A DNA stretch of 64,000 nt from Deferribacteraceae bacterium UBA6793 (GTDB lineage: Bacteria; Chrysiogenota; Deferribacteres; Deferribacterales; Geovibrionaceae), in NCBI GenBank assembly GCA_002452405.1, contig DKFP01000015.1, forward strand, positions 32,361 to 96,360, read 5' to 3'. Under the pieces are notes generated by a model. The model saw only the letters and a list, made by a program, of their open reading frames with translations, ran no database searches and was not told the origin of the DNA. Position numbers and translations under genes: made by a program. Below are positions 26,501 to 36,242 of the stretch, in pieces; the stretch's first letter is position 1; each line of letters opens with the position of its first letter.

Positions 26501-26651
26501 CAGATACCCGTCCGTTAAAGAGAGTCAGGAAACAGCGGCGGCACGGCAGGAATACGCACTCTGCTTCGGGCGGGACGGATACGGCGAGCTGCTGGCGCAA
26601 AACGGAATAAAGATATTCGGTTTACCGGAAAAAGATTATGAAGATAAATAA
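23547..26651 (+). CDS. recC: Exodeoxyribonuclease V gamma subunit RecC
   Basis: A 1034-residue RecC subunit. The N-terminus MLNIYIGNNLENLINVMAE matches the family start, and QTSGMQRWIGLQLARQIGV is the conserved following stretch. RecC holds the RecBCD complex together, splits the DNA strands and reads Chi in enterobacteria. It is shorter than the E. coli protein (about 1120). The start has no ribosome site and lies at the predicted transcription start, suggesting a leaderless message. The end overlaps recB by 14 bases. Confidence 0.93.
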   Translation: MLNIYIGNNLENLINVMAEKLYDPAHPLKKPVICVQTSGMQRWIGLQLARQIGVSANLDYLFPAALIKRLAERHFGGENLWTDRQQLTWNIYRTLALAEDNGVNSELVSYINNDPHRIKTFRLAQKISDIFDQYQLYRPAMVKDWLTQGAHERTKTAESWQPWLFAEAFPDKNRCKTFVLNRYMKDCKAGKVNFQKVDTAHLFGISVIPRFFMEVLNAVSEGTDVNLYLLCPTEQYFGDSMSDREISRAEKRTGKTREELKMFQNHPLLDNLGTMGRDFFEFLTANDNANIKYEYFDEPYSETLLGGIQAEIYDFTKRSDIKSDDSITINSCHNPLREVQTLYDFLLNAMAQDSSITPADVLVMTPDIQRYAPYIRAVFDNPYSVHAAIPYTIADIPAKAESSAANVFSELISAVTGEFSLAAVVKLIESPVISGRFGITGVRDLADVLERNGAYWGIDAEAMRADGVTADTPFTWDRAMRRLALGLAEGGRQVIYAEAAGADVPFSMAKQLGGLMRFVELCAHYSKLMNAERTAEEWCGILSDFADRFLSTESEYADENVAIAKMIADIREETSACNIKMPFRPVYETLSGKLDEVRTAKGFITGKTTFCAMMPMRSIPFRIICILGLDDGAFPRLKTEPEFDLISAKPDKGDRTQRDSDKYLFLETIISAKDRLFISYTGRSETDNRKLVPSIAVTELLRHLEERFGITNAVNEHPLHSFSRKYFENNDRLFTYSAERYAAASVFGTKYGERDFCKSEIPVEHPTEVSLTDFEKFFINPPHYFLEKTLGIDLSGSFRPLPETERLVLDHLQAYKLRAEAARSMVNGNSADVLLAYAQATAQLPAGGIGEGYTRRITEEAQQISSVVLEHGAPNSVTESLLTGGLKINFRIDDITADGLIYTKHGGLKPKDLIRARIRQLVLLNYGYSLNAIMINVDGDRTVLSADCRKEALAAYAGIFLNGLKYPFCFHPDDGYRSFKGAFKNRYPSVKESQETAAARQEYALCFGRDGYGELLAQNGIKIFGLPEKDYEDK

Positions 26652-29600
26652 TATAGATATCCTCAACTGCCAGCTCGGCGGCTCCAACCTGATAGAGGCG
26701 AACGCCGGAACCGGCAAGACCTATACTATAACCGCACTAACGATCCGACTTCTCATAGAAAAAGCCATGCCTATTGAACAGATACTTGTGGTCACATTTA
26801 CAAAGGCGGCAGTTGCCGACCTTAAAACCAAGATATATGAGAGGCTTATCGAAATGCGCGCGGCACTTGCAGGCAAAGAGCCGAAAACGGAGTTTGTGCG
26901 CGACTATCTTAAAAAAGGATTGCCGGAAAACGCAAAACAGTGCATTGAGGCAGCGATCCGCGATTTCGATATGAACGGAATAAGCACCATCCATGGCTTC
27001 TGCCAGAAGATGCTGACTGAAAACTCCTTCGGCGGCAACATAGCCTTTGGAACCAAACTGGCGGGAGATGCTTCCGCTCTGCTTAAACGCCCCGTTCAGG
27101 ACTACTGGCGAAAGCGTATGTACAGCATGAAAGCGGAGTTCGCCGAACTTCTCACAGGTGAGACCCCTGAAAGCATAATTTCCTTTGTTAAAAATATGAT
27201 GGACAACCCGTCAATGCGTATTGTCAACCGTCCGGATGTTTCTGAAGAGGACTTTGAAAGAGTTCAGGCAAAGATTACAGACGCTTTTAAAAATGTGAAG
27301 GATACACTTTCCGGCTGCAACATTGAGCAGATGATAAAGGATATATACGACAACCTGAATGGCAGAACCTACGGGAAAGGCTCTGTGGAAAACGCGTTTG
27401 ATGCGCTCACAAACCTGAAATCACCGGAACCTCCGGCAGTACACAAACTGCACCTGCTCACAACACAGAAGATACAGAGCAGCCCGAACAAAAATAAAAC
27501 AGCCCCGGTTCACCCGCTTTATGACGCGGTTGACGAGTGGCTCGGACTCTGCGATACGCTGAAAGCAATGAAAGCGGATTTCAGAACCATGATCAAATGC
27601 GGGTTTTATGACCACTGCGTCAACACTCTGGACGAATACAACCAGCTTGCCGACAGCCAGTCATATACAGACCTGATAGTCAGGATGCGCGAGGCGGTCA
27701 TGAGCGGTTCATCTATGAAGGAAACCCTCAGAAAACGCTACCAGGCAGCCATGATAGACGAATTTCAGGACACCGACCCGTTCCAGTACGATATATTTCA
27801 CGAAACCTTTTCACTGCTCTTCATGATAGGTGACCCTAAACAGGCAATATATGCGTTCCGTGGCGCAGACGTATTTACATATCTTAAAGCGGCGGAAAAC
27901 CGCGAGGAACAGTACACACTCACCGTCAATCACCGATCTGACAGCGGGCTTGTTGAGGCGATGAACCGTTTTTTTGCCTCTGAAAAACCATTCTGCATCG
28001 AAAGAATAGGATATAATCCGTCCGCCGGCAGACAGACACTTTCGCTTATCGAAAGCGGAAAGCGCAGAAGACCTCTGACGCTGTGGTACGACGACAGAGA
28101 CGAAAAACCCAACCCTGCTCAAATGGCTGAAAAATGCTCATTTGAGATAGCAAGAATCCTGAATGCGAAGGCGCAGCTTGAGGATAAAGACGGTAAACGT
28201 ACAGTTATCCCGTCCGATTTCGCCGTGCTGACCCTTACAAACGATCAGGCGCTGAAAGTTCGCGACGCTCTCATCAGATATCGCATTCCCTGCGTCGTCA
28301 CAGGAGCTGAAAACGTTTTTTACACCGTGCAGGCAAGCCAGATTATGCATTTCGTTGCAGCACTTGTCCGACCATATTCCGAAAAAGCGGTGAGAACAGC
28401 GCTGGCATCAGACATTTTCGGGTTTACAGCGGACGAGATTTTCAACCTGTCCGATAGGTTGGAAGGCATTTTCGAAGATTTCGCAGAGTTCTCCGACATA
28501 ATGCGTACGAAGGGTATTGCACCCGTGTTTTTCAGGGCTGCGGAAAAATACCGTATGTTCACCCGGTTGGCTGAAAGACGTGGAGGGGAAAGGATAATCA
28601 CAAATTTTATCCACCTGACAGAGCTTTTACAGCAGTATGAAGCCGAACACAGGGCTTCACCGACCCAGCTTCTGCTCTGGCTCACGGAAAAAACAGGCGG
28701 CAGATCCGGACGCGAGGACGAATATCTGCAAAAGATGGACAGCGACGACAACGCAGTGAACATCACCACTGTTCACAAGAGTAAAGGTCTGGAATACAAT
28801 ATAGTTTTCACTCCGTTCCTAATGTATGGCAAGAAACGGGACAGCAGGTCTTTTCCAAAATATCACGACGAAAACAGCGACCTTGTTATGGATATGGCTC
28901 CGGATTCCGAAGCGTCGAAGGCTGCGGACACGGAGGCTCTCTCCGAATCGCTGCGACTCGCCTATGTCGCGCTCACCCGCGCAAAAGCCGTATGTTACAC
29001 CGCTTACGCCCCTGTGGACATGCACCATTCCTCATCAATAGGATATATAATTAACGGCACTGTTGGCAAAGACGTAAAATACGACACGACATCAATAAAC
29101 AAATTTGTCGGCGGCTGCGGGCAAATCGCACTTTTGCCCCTGCCGGAAGCGGTTTTGCAGCATTATGCACCTGAAAAACCCAAAACAGAGGTAAAGCACC
29201 GTATTTTTAGCGGAAAAATAAGCGAAAGCTGGCAGATGAACAGCTTTTCGAGACTGGTTCACAAAGTATCCTACGACAGGGACACAGACCAGTTCGCACC
29301 GCAAACCGAAGAGAAAAACTCAGGATACAGTATTTTCACTTTTCCAAAAGGAGCCAAGGCGGGCAACTGCCTCCACGAATGCATGGAGGACATACACCTT
29401 GAAAATACCGACAGAAAAACAGTTGAAAATGCAGTGCGGGAAAGGCTTAAACAATACTTTTTTGATGAAAAATTCATTCCGGCGGTAACTGAGAATATTC
29501 ATAATATACTTACAAGAGAACTGATTGACGGAATAACGCTTTCAGGTATACCGCAAGACAGTTTTGTCCACGAAATGGAGTTCAGTCTTTTCACGCATCG

Positions 29601-30042
29601 ATTCGGCGCGGAAGAAATTGCCGATATCTTCGCCAAAGCGGGCGAAACAGAATTCGCCAAAGCAGCGGCAACGCTTGATTTCGCCGCTATGCAGGGGTAT
29701 CTGACAGGTTTTGCCGACCTTATTTTTATCAGCGGCGGAAAATTCTACATTCTCGACTGGAAATCAAATTTTCTGGGCGCACAGGCAGAGGACTACTCCC
29801 TTAACAGGATGCTGGATGAAATGCTGAACAGTCACTATTACTTACAGCTTTATATATATACACTGGCACTTCACGTACACCTTATGCGGTACATGCCGGA
29901 TTACGATTTTGACAAACATATAGGCGGAGGAATCTATATCTTCATGCGGGGTGTGGAACAAACAGGCGAAAACGGCATCTTTTTCCATCAGCCCAAGCGG
30001 GAAATCATAGAGAAAATGGCTAAAACGGCGGTTAAGCAATGA
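26638..30042 (+). CDS. recB: Exodeoxyribonuclease V beta subunit RecB
   Basis: A 1134-residue fusion of a UvrD-type 3'-5' helicase and a nuclease. Walker A is EANAGTGKTYT (about residues 20-30). Further helicase motifs are visible, such as MIDEFQDTDPFQYDIF and NITTVHKSKGLEYNIVF. The C-terminal RecB-nuclease domain keeps its metal motif in YILDWKSNFLG (about residue 1040). In RecBCD it unwinds and cuts double-strand ends for recombinational repair. It overlaps recC by 14 and recD by four bases, indicating a single operon. Confidence 0.95.
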   Translation: MKINNIDILNCQLGGSNLIEANAGTGKTYTITALTIRLLIEKAMPIEQILVVTFTKAAVADLKTKIYERLIEMRAALAGKEPKTEFVRDYLKKGLPENAKQCIEAAIRDFDMNGISTIHGFCQKMLTENSFGGNIAFGTKLAGDASALLKRPVQDYWRKRMYSMKAEFAELLTGETPESIISFVKNMMDNPSMRIVNRPDVSEEDFERVQAKITDAFKNVKDTLSGCNIEQMIKDIYDNLNGRTYGKGSVENAFDALTNLKSPEPPAVHKLHLLTTQKIQSSPNKNKTAPVHPLYDAVDEWLGLCDTLKAMKADFRTMIKCGFYDHCVNTLDEYNQLADSQSYTDLIVRMREAVMSGSSMKETLRKRYQAAMIDEFQDTDPFQYDIFHETFSLLFMIGDPKQAIYAFRGADVFTYLKAAENREEQYTLTVNHRSDSGLVEAMNRFFASEKPFCIERIGYNPSAGRQTLSLIESGKRRRPLTLWYDDRDEKPNPAQMAEKCSFEIARILNAKAQLEDKDGKRTVIPSDFAVLTLTNDQALKVRDALIRYRIPCVVTGAENVFYTVQASQIMHFVAALVRPYSEKAVRTALASDIFGFTADEIFNLSDRLEGIFEDFAEFSDIMRTKGIAPVFFRAAEKYRMFTRLAERRGGERIITNFIHLTELLQQYEAEHRASPTQLLLWLTEKTGGRSGREDEYLQKMDSDDNAVNITTVHKSKGLEYNIVFTPFLMYGKKRDSRSFPKYHDENSDLVMDMAPDSEASKAADTEALSESLRLAYVALTRAKAVCYTAYAPVDMHHSSSIGYIINGTVGKDVKYDTTSINKFVGGCGQIALLPLPEAVLQHYAPEKPKTEVKHRIFSGKISESWQMNSFSRLVHKVSYDRDTDQFAPQTEEKNSGYSIFTFPKGAKAGNCLHECMEDIHLENTDRKTVENAVRERLKQYFFDEKFIPAVTENIHNILTRELIDGITLSGIPQDSFVHEMEFSLFTHRFGAEEIADIFAKAGETEFAKAAATLDFAAMQGYLTGFADLIFISGGKFYILDWKSNFLGAQAEDYSLNRMLDEMLNSHYYLQLYIYTLALHVHLMRYMPDYDFDKHIGGGIYIFMRGVEQTGENGIFFHQPKREIIEKMAKTAVKQ

Positions 30043-31757
30043 ATACAGCTGATATTTTATATAAAAACGGACAGCTAAGGGACATTGACGTTCAGTTTGC
30101 AAAACAGATGTGCGAAATATTCGGCTGCCACGATGCGCATCTGTTTTTTTCAGTCCTTTTTTATGCCGTGTCCACGGAGCACACATGCCTCAAAACCGAC
30201 AGAATTGATATTCTACCGTTCTATAAAGAATTTAAAGATGAACTGGACGAAACGTTTTCATCGGCTAATATAGAGAAAATTGCTCTCAGCGGCGCAGTTG
30301 CCGTAAATGAAAACGCGCCTGTAATCTATACCGGCGGCAGACTTTACCTCGCGTCCTTCTATCGCAGCGAAAAACAGGTGGGCGGTTTTATAAAGAACAG
30401 TAAAAACCTGCCCGTCACCGATGGCGAAAAGCTGAAAAAACTGCTCGCGCGCGAATTTGGCGAAGGCGCCAACATGCAGAAAACGGCGGCACTCTGTGCC
30501 TGTCTGTCCGGTTTCTGTGTTATCACAGGCGGTCCCGGAACAGGAAAAACAACTACCGTGCGCAAAGTTCTGAATATACTGAACGAACTTTCTGATAGTC
30601 CGCTTAACGTAGCACTTACTGCGCCCACAGGCAAGGCGGCGAACAGATTGAACGAAACTCTGGCGGATGAGGACGGCTTGAAAGCTGTGACATTGCACAG
30701 GCTTCTGGGCATCACCGGAAGCCGCGACAAGAGCCGTTTCAGCCAGGACTACCCTATGGCATACGACGTTGTTATCGTTGACGAGGCATCCATGGTTGAC
30801 CTAAAAATGATGAGTGAGCTTGTGAACTCGCTGAAACCTGATGCACGGCTGATACTTCTCGGTGACAAAGACCAGCTTTCTTCTGTTATGCCCGGCTCGG
30901 TTCTGGGCGATATCTGCACCGCCAGCGACACCAATATGTTTACGCGTGAAAGAGCCGCTCTTATAAAAAATTACGCAGAAACTGACGTTTCACCGGACGG
31001 AACGCCTATGTCTGATATCACTGTCGCACTCACCGAAAGCCACAGGTTCGACGATTCCGAGGGCATAGGCAGACTTGCGAAAACATGCCGCCAAGGGGAC
31101 GGCGACGCCGCGGCTGACGTTATAATGAACGACATAACAGGCAGGATATCCTTTATTCCCGCAGACAGCGACGTTATGGGATTTTTCAGAAAGTATGTAA
31201 CTGACCTGCACAAAAGCATCACGGCTGAGGTTAACCATGAAAATATGCTGGCGGCAGCGGCACGTTCAATAATCCTCTGCCCCAATGTGACCGGGAGATT
31301 CGGTACACAGGCAATAAACAGCTTCGCACTCTCGGCCCTGTCACGCGAAGGACTGCGCAGCAGCACGGAAAAATATTTTCACGGACAGCCTGTTATGATA
31401 ACGGAAAACGACTATTCCATGAATCTTTTCAATGGCGAAACAGGGCTGGTTGTGAAGCAGGATGGCATGAAGGCATACTTTGCCGGCAGAGAAAAACCCG
31501 TCGGCGTTATGCGTATGCCTGCATGGACAAACGTTTATGCCATGACTGTGCATAAAAGTCAGGGTTCGGAGTTCGATCACGTGATTCTGGTTCTGCCGGA
31601 ATCGGACTCACCCATCGCCACGCGGGAGCTGTTCTACACAGCTGTTACAAGGGCAAAGGAAAAACTGACGGTTATATCCACGGAAGCCGCAATAAGAAGT
31701 TATCTCAAAAGACGCACCGAGCGTTTTTCAGGTCTGGAAGAATACCTGAAAAGTTGA
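30039..31757 (+). CDS. recD: Exodeoxyribonuclease V alpha subunit RecD
   Basis: A 572-residue 5'-3' helicase of superfamily 1B. Walker A is GGPGTGKTTT (about residues 164-173), Walker B is VVIVDEASMVD, and the C-terminal motif VHKSQGSEFDHVIL is intact. It is the fast motor of RecBCD. The gene overlaps recB by four bases and completes the recC-recB-recD order. A small hairpin (31764-31781) follows the stop, but it has no T-run. Confidence 0.93.
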   Translation: MNTADILYKNGQLRDIDVQFAKQMCEIFGCHDAHLFFSVLFYAVSTEHTCLKTDRIDILPFYKEFKDELDETFSSANIEKIALSGAVAVNENAPVIYTGGRLYLASFYRSEKQVGGFIKNSKNLPVTDGEKLKKLLAREFGEGANMQKTAALCACLSGFCVITGGPGTGKTTTVRKVLNILNELSDSPLNVALTAPTGKAANRLNETLADEDGLKAVTLHRLLGITGSRDKSRFSQDYPMAYDVVIVDEASMVDLKMMSELVNSLKPDARLILLGDKDQLSSVMPGSVLGDICTASDTNMFTRERAALIKNYAETDVSPDGTPMSDITVALTESHRFDDSEGIGRLAKTCRQGDGDAAADVIMNDITGRISFIPADSDVMGFFRKYVTDLHKSITAEVNHENMLAAAARSIILCPNVTGRFGTQAINSFALSALSREGLRSSTEKYFHGQPVMITENDYSMNLFNGETGLVVKQDGMKAYFAGREKPVGVMRMPAWTNVYAMTVHKSQGSEFDHVILVLPESDSPIATRELFYTAVTRAKEKLTVISTEAAIRSYLKRRTERFSGLEEYLKS

Positions 31758-31828
31758 CGGTTTCTGTTCAGAAGTGAACAGTTCCGAAAAAAAATGACAC
31801 AGTTATGCGACGTATATAAATACCAAAC

Positions 31829-31852
31829 AAAAAAAGGGCGGATAAACCGCCC
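31829..31852 (-). terminator. Terminator of the universal stress protein transcript
   Basis: On the minus strand GGGCGG pairs with CCGCCC around TTTAT and is followed by seven T residues. It ends the long minus-strand housekeeping run. Confidence 0.9.
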
Positions 31853-31858
31853 CATATA

Positions 31859-32317
31859 TCAATCTTCAGCTTTTTTGCGTACTGAAAGTACCGGACATGG
31901 CGCCTTCCGCACAACCTTTTCTGCTGTGGAGCCGAAAAGAACATGCTCGAAACCTGTACGTCCGTGGGTACCTATAACGATAAGGTCAGTGCCGGATTCC
32001 TGTGCAACGCGCACAATCTCCTCGTCAGCAATACCTTTTGCCATTGTATATTTGTATCTGACACCTTCAAGAACCTTAGCGTTAGCGATAAATTCCTGTA
32101 GCTTCGCTGTGGCTCCTTCCTCCATATCCTTTGCGAGATTCTGCACTGTTATCTGCGGCAGGTAAAATGACACAAGCTGGCTTTCGTCCAGCATAACGTG
32201 CAGAAGTTCCAGTTCGGCATCGAACAGCTTCGCCATTTCCGCTGCGTAGTTCAGCGCATATGCCGACGGATCGGAAAAGTCTGTAGGATAAAGGATTTTA
32301 TTGATATTTATTGTCAT
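31859..32317 (-). CDS. Universal stress protein (UspA family)
   Basis: A 152-residue USP-fold protein with the ATP-binding signature GTHGRTGFEHVLFGSTAEKV near the C-terminus and NKILYPTDFSDPSAYAL at the start. It probably binds ATP and contributes to stress survival, but the partner is unknown. It is the last gene of the run beginning at 38662 and lies 11 bases after a receiver-domain gene. Confidence 0.92.
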   Translation of the reverse strand: MTININKILYPTDFSDPSAYALNYAAEMAKLFDAELELLHVMLDESQLVSFYLPQITVQNLAKDMEEGATAKLQEFIANAKVLEGVRYKYTMAKGIADEEIVRVAQESGTDLIVIGTHGRTGFEHVLFGSTAEKVVRKAPCPVLSVRKKAED

Positions 32318-32328
32318 ATAGACCTCCG

Positions 32329-32700
32329 TTACGATTGTTTCTTCTTTAAAACCTTAGCGCAAAGTTCCAGAAGCTGGGAAATGTCATACGGCTTGTAAAG
32401 CACGTCCACAGCGCCCATCTGGAAAGCGTTCAGCATGTTGTCTATCCTGTTGAATCCTGTGAGGACTATTACGGGGATCTCTCTGCCGCTGGTCCCCAGC
32501 GAATACAGAAACTGTATTCCGTCGGAAACAGGCATAACAAGGTCGGTTATGATTATGTCGTATTCTTTCTCTTTAACCATTTCCCGTGCAAAAAGTCCGT
32601 TCTCCGCAGTATCAACCTCATAACCTTCCGCCTCGAACAGTTCTCTCAGGGCGAAAAGTTCCAATTCATTGTCGTCTACCATTAAAACTTTGTGTTTCAT
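32329..32700 (-). CDS. Single-domain response regulator
   Basis: A 123-residue CheY-like receiver domain. The acidic pair is VDDNE at the N-terminus, the phosphorylated aspartate lies in IIITDLVMPV, threonine in VLTGF and lysine in LYKPYD. No output domain is present, so it must act by protein contact. The ATG at 32700 is preferred over an upstream TTG because CAGG lies seven bases before it. No histidine kinase is nearby. Confidence 0.9.
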   Translation of the reverse strand: MKHKVLMVDDNELELFALRELFEAEGYEVDTAENGLFAREMVKEKEYDIIITDLVMPVSDGIQFLYSLGTSGREIPVIVLTGFNRIDNMLNAFQMGAVDVLYKPYDISQLLELCAKVLKKKQS

Positions 32701-32702
32701 AA

Positions 32703-33548
32703 TCAAGCCTGAAAAAGAGTATTGAAGTTCTTTTCCAATTGTACCGCAAATTCGTACAAATTCACGCCTTTTATTGTGGAAATTTCAAGTGCATTATAAA
32801 CGGTGTTCGCGGGTTCGTTTGTTTTGCCTCTGAAAGGCATAGGGGAAAGGTACGGAGAGTCTGTCTCAACAAGCAGTCTGTCCATCGGAACGTATTCAAG
32901 AGTCGCCCGCAGATCCTCGGATTTGGAATATGTGACAGGACCCGCATATGAAATGTAAAATCCGTTATCCAACGCCCAGCGCAAAAGCTCAATATCGCCG
33001 CTGAAACAGTGGATTATGCCGTTTCTGTCCCGCCCGCGCAGTTCATCGTCAAGGATGCGTACGCAGTCTTCTGCGGAATCGCGGTTATGTATCACAACGG
33101 GTTTTTTATACTCTTTTGCGAGTTGCAGGAAATGGCGGAAAACCTTCTGCTGGGTGTCCCGCGGGGAAAGGTCATAGAAATAGTCGAGACCAATCTCGCC
33201 GATGGCGATACATTTCGGATGCGTAAACAGTTTATGAAAACCTTCACTTACATCAACAATACCAATCTTTTCAGAATCGTGGGGGTGGACACCGGCGGCG
33301 AACAGGACGCGGTCGTGGGTTTCGGCGGCTTTCTGCGCAAGGAGACTGTCCTCAAGCCCGCAGCCGATAGTTACGATACGGCGAACGTAGTTTTCGTTCG
33401 CGCGGCTGATGACCCCTTCCATATCTTCGGCAAGGGGTTCCATATGTATATGTGCGTGGGAGTCCGTGAAGAACGCCCCCGCTTCGCCCGCGGCTTTCAG
33501 CTCCGCAAGGAACTGATGGTGCAGCGGACTGCCTTTTTTATTTATCAT
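32703..33548 (-). CDS. TatD-family metal-dependent hydrolase
   Basis: A 281-residue TIM-barrel deoxyribonuclease of the TatD family with the metal motif DSHAHIHM, GEIGLDYFYD, VIHNRD, HCFSGD and the final ETDSPYLSP. An extra N-terminal stretch of about 27 residues precedes the barrel. Such genes often follow metG, as here (22-base gap). The likely role is exonucleolytic DNA processing or D-aminoacyl hydrolysis. Confidence 0.9.
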   Translation of the reverse strand: MINKKGSPLHHQFLAELKAAGEAGAFFTDSHAHIHMEPLAEDMEGVISRANENYVRRIVTIGCGLEDSLLAQKAAETHDRVLFAAGVHPHDSEKIGIVDVSEGFHKLFTHPKCIAIGEIGLDYFYDLSPRDTQQKVFRHFLQLAKEYKKPVVIHNRDSAEDCVRILDDELRGRDRNGIIHCFSGDIELLRWALDNGFYISYAGPVTYSKSEDLRATLEYVPMDRLLVETDSPYLSPMPFRGKTNEPANTVYNALEISTIKGVNLYEFAVQLEKNFNTLFQA

Positions 33549-33570
33549 AGCAAACTCTGTAGTTGAGTGA

Positions 33571-35499
33571 CTACTTGATTACAGTTCCAGCCTCTATGCT
33601 GTCCGGAAGCTCCACAACGACGTGTTTGTCGCCCACTGTGGCGGCAAGTATCATCGCTTCGGAAACTATACCCATGAGCTTTGCGGGTTTCAGGTTTGCG
33701 ACAACGGCAACCGTTTTGCCCTTCATGTCGTCAGCGCTGTAGCTCTTCGCTATGCCGGAAACAACCTGACGAACATCTCCGCCGCCAAGGTCTATCTGAA
33801 GTTTCAGCAGTTTATCGGATTTTTCAACTTTCTCTGCCTCAACAACCTTCGCAGCTTTCAGCACCATTTTAGAGAAGTATGCAAAGTCCACTGCCTCAAC
33901 GGTCTCTTCCTTCTTTTCCGCAGGTTTTTCAGCAGGTTTCAGCGATTCCAGCATCTCTTTTTCGTCGATTCTGGGGAAAAGCTGCTCCGCCTCGCCAAGT
34001 TTCTGACCGCTCTCCAGCTTTCTGACGGCTTTCAGAGATTTTTCGTCAGCCTTTTCGATATCAAGGTTGGTGTTGAGCTGTTTGCGTATCTTGGCAGCAG
34101 TGTCCGGAATGAAAGGATACAGCAACAGGGAAACGAGGCGGATGCCGTCCAGAACTGTGTAAAGCACTGAACCGAGTGCGCCTTTTTTCGTTTCATCCTT
34201 AGCCAGCGCCCAGGGGGCGTTGTCGTCAATATATTTGTTAAGTGCGCTCACCAGCTCCCAGAGGGAGGCAAGCGCTTTGTTGAATGCCAGATTGTTCAGG
34301 TGTCCGTCAACCTCGTCAAAAACTTTGCTGACAAGAGCCTCAAGAGCTTCGTCATAAGCGCCCTTTTCAGTGTATGCCGGCACTATTCCGTCGAAATAAC
34401 GGTTCACCATACCCATGGTACGGTTGAGCAGGTTGCCGAGGTCGTTGGCAAGGTCGCCGTTTATGCGGTGGATAAGCCCTTTGAAGGAGAAATCACCGTC
34501 CAGTCCGAAAGGAACCTCGCGCAGGAGGAAATAGCGGATGGCGTCCACGCCGAATTTCTCAACAAGCCAGTTAGGGTCGATGGCGTTACCCATGGATTTT
34601 GACATCTTCTGCCCCTCAACAGTCCACCAGCCGTGGGCGAACACGCTTTTGGGCAGCTCTATTCCTGCACTGAGCAGCATGGTTGGCCAGTAAACAGTGT
34701 GGAAGCGCAGAATATCTTTGCCCACAACGTGAAAGTCCGCAGGCCAGTATTTTTTAAAGTTGCTGTCGTCGTCAATGCCATAGCCGAGAGCCGCGATGTA
34801 GTTTGTCAGCGCATCTATCCAGACGTAGATAACATGGTCTTCGTCGTCCGGCACTGGGATGCCCCATTTAAAGGAAACCCTTGAAACGGAAAGGTCGCGC
34901 AGCCCCTCTTTGATGAAAGAAATTATCTCGTTGCGTCTTGATTCGGGACGTATAAATTCTTTGTTTGCTTCGATATGTTTAAGCAGAATATCGCCGTATT
35001 TGCTCATTTTGAAAAAATAGCTGGGCTCTTTCAGCTTACTTGTTTCCCTTCCGCAGGAGGGGCAGCAGTTGCCGTCCAGAAGCTGCGTTTCGGTGAGGTA
35101 AGTCTCGCAAGGGGTACAGTACCAGCCTTCGTAGTGGTCAACGTATATATCGCCTTTGTCGCGCATCGTGCGGAATATTTTGCGCACTGCGGCTTTATGT
35201 TTTTCGTCGGTTGTACGGATAAAATCCGTATTGGAGATGTTCAGCACCTTCCAGAGTCCCTGATAGCGCTGAACAACCTCATCCGCCAGAGCTTTGGGGG
35301 TTATACCCCTTTTCTGCGCCGCCTGTTCAATCTTCTGTCCGTGCTCGTCCGTTCCTGTGAGAAAGAAAACGTCGTAGCCGCAGAGTCTTTTGTACCTGCT
35401 CACCGTGTCGCACGCAACTGTGGTGTAAGCGTGTCCTATGTGTGGAACGTCGTTAACATAGTAAATGGGCGTGGTGATGTAAAATGTTCTGCCGCTCAT
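33571..35499 (-). CDS. metG: Methionyl-tRNA synthetase
   Basis: A 642-residue class I synthetase. The HIGH motif is HIGHAYTT and the KMSKS loop is QKMSKSMGN. A zinc knuckle pairs CTPC with CCPSC. The C-terminus (about 540-642) is a fused EMAP/Trbp111-type tRNA-binding domain that promotes dimerisation. It charges initiator and elongator tRNA-Met. It overlaps the ricT gene by four bases. Confidence 0.96.
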   Translation of the reverse strand: MSGRTFYITTPIYYVNDVPHIGHAYTTVACDTVSRYKRLCGYDVFFLTGTDEHGQKIEQAAQKRGITPKALADEVVQRYQGLWKVLNISNTDFIRTTDEKHKAAVRKIFRTMRDKGDIYVDHYEGWYCTPCETYLTETQLLDGNCCPSCGRETSKLKEPSYFFKMSKYGDILLKHIEANKEFIRPESRRNEIISFIKEGLRDLSVSRVSFKWGIPVPDDEDHVIYVWIDALTNYIAALGYGIDDDSNFKKYWPADFHVVGKDILRFHTVYWPTMLLSAGIELPKSVFAHGWWTVEGQKMSKSMGNAIDPNWLVEKFGVDAIRYFLLREVPFGLDGDFSFKGLIHRINGDLANDLGNLLNRTMGMVNRYFDGIVPAYTEKGAYDEALEALVSKVFDEVDGHLNNLAFNKALASLWELVSALNKYIDDNAPWALAKDETKKGALGSVLYTVLDGIRLVSLLLYPFIPDTAAKIRKQLNTNLDIEKADEKSLKAVRKLESGQKLGEAEQLFPRIDEKEMLESLKPAEKPAEKKEETVEAVDFAYFSKMVLKAAKVVEAEKVEKSDKLLKLQIDLGGGDVRQVVSGIAKSYSADDMKGKTVAVVANLKPAKLMGIVSEAMILAATVGDKHVVVELPDSIEAGTVIK

Positions 35500-36242
35500 A
35501 TGTCTCCTCCGGAATGGTCGTCAAGCAGGTCTTTAAGGCGAACCATGTCGTCGCCGTCCATCATTTCCTGCTGTTTGCGGCAGCATGAAACGATGTCGCC
35601 GTCATATGCGTCTTTTTCATACATCAGACAGCACATGAGCCTTCCGCATACCCCGGAAATCTTCGTGGGGTTAAGGATAAGGTTCTGGTCTTTCGCCATT
35701 TTTATGGATATGTTATCAAATTTTCTAAGGAATGTGGAACAGCAGAATTCTTTTCCGCAGAGTCCGAAGCCGCCTATCATTTTGGTTGCATCGCGCACGC
35801 CAACCTGACGCATCTCAATGCGGGTGCGGAACACTCTGGCAAGGTCCCGAACGAGCTGACGGAAATCTATCCTTCCATCCGCCGTGAAAAAGAACGTCAG
35901 CTTGCTTCTGTCAAGCGTATATTCGGCTTTCAGCAGCTTCATATCAAGATTGTGCTGAACCACCAGTTCCTTACATGCCTTAAAAGCTGCCGGCTCGTCG
36001 TCACAGTTTATCTTTTTCTGTTCAAAATCCGCCATGGTTGCCTTGCGGATGACGTTTTTCATCTCCGCCTTGTCGTCAACCTCTATATCACGGGCGGAGT
36101 GGATGACATTCGCCATATCCTCGCCCTTTTCCGTTTCAACTATAACTTTTTCTCCGAATCTCGCCTCAACCCCGCAGGAGAGGAAATCATATATCTTGCC
36201 CGCGGGCTTGAAAGCCACGCCGATGGCATTAACTTTTTTCAC
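35496..36242 (-). CDS. ricT: PSP1-domain protein RicT (YaaT)
   Basis: A 248-residue protein with the PSP1 C-terminal domain, recognised by GGFGLCGKEFCCSTFL and SGVCGRLMCCLMYE, a cysteine-rich region. In Bacillus the Ric complex binds iron-sulfur clusters and aids RNase Y-dependent RNA processing. The proposed start is a GTG at 36242 with GAGG six bases upstream, overlapping holB by 14 bases; a TTG at 36254 is possible. The holB-ricT-metG-tatD order is common in bacteria. Confidence 0.88.
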   Translation of the reverse strand: MKKVNAIGVAFKPAGKIYDFLSCGVEARFGEKVIVETEKGEDMANVIHSARDIEVDDKAEMKNVIRKATMADFEQKKINCDDEPAAFKACKELVVQHNLDMKLLKAEYTLDRSKLTFFFTADGRIDFRQLVRDLARVFRTRIEMRQVGVRDATKMIGGFGLCGKEFCCSTFLRKFDNISIKMAKDQNLILNPTKISGVCGRLMCCLMYEKDAYDGDIVSCCRKQQEMMDGDDMVRLKDLLDDHSGGDI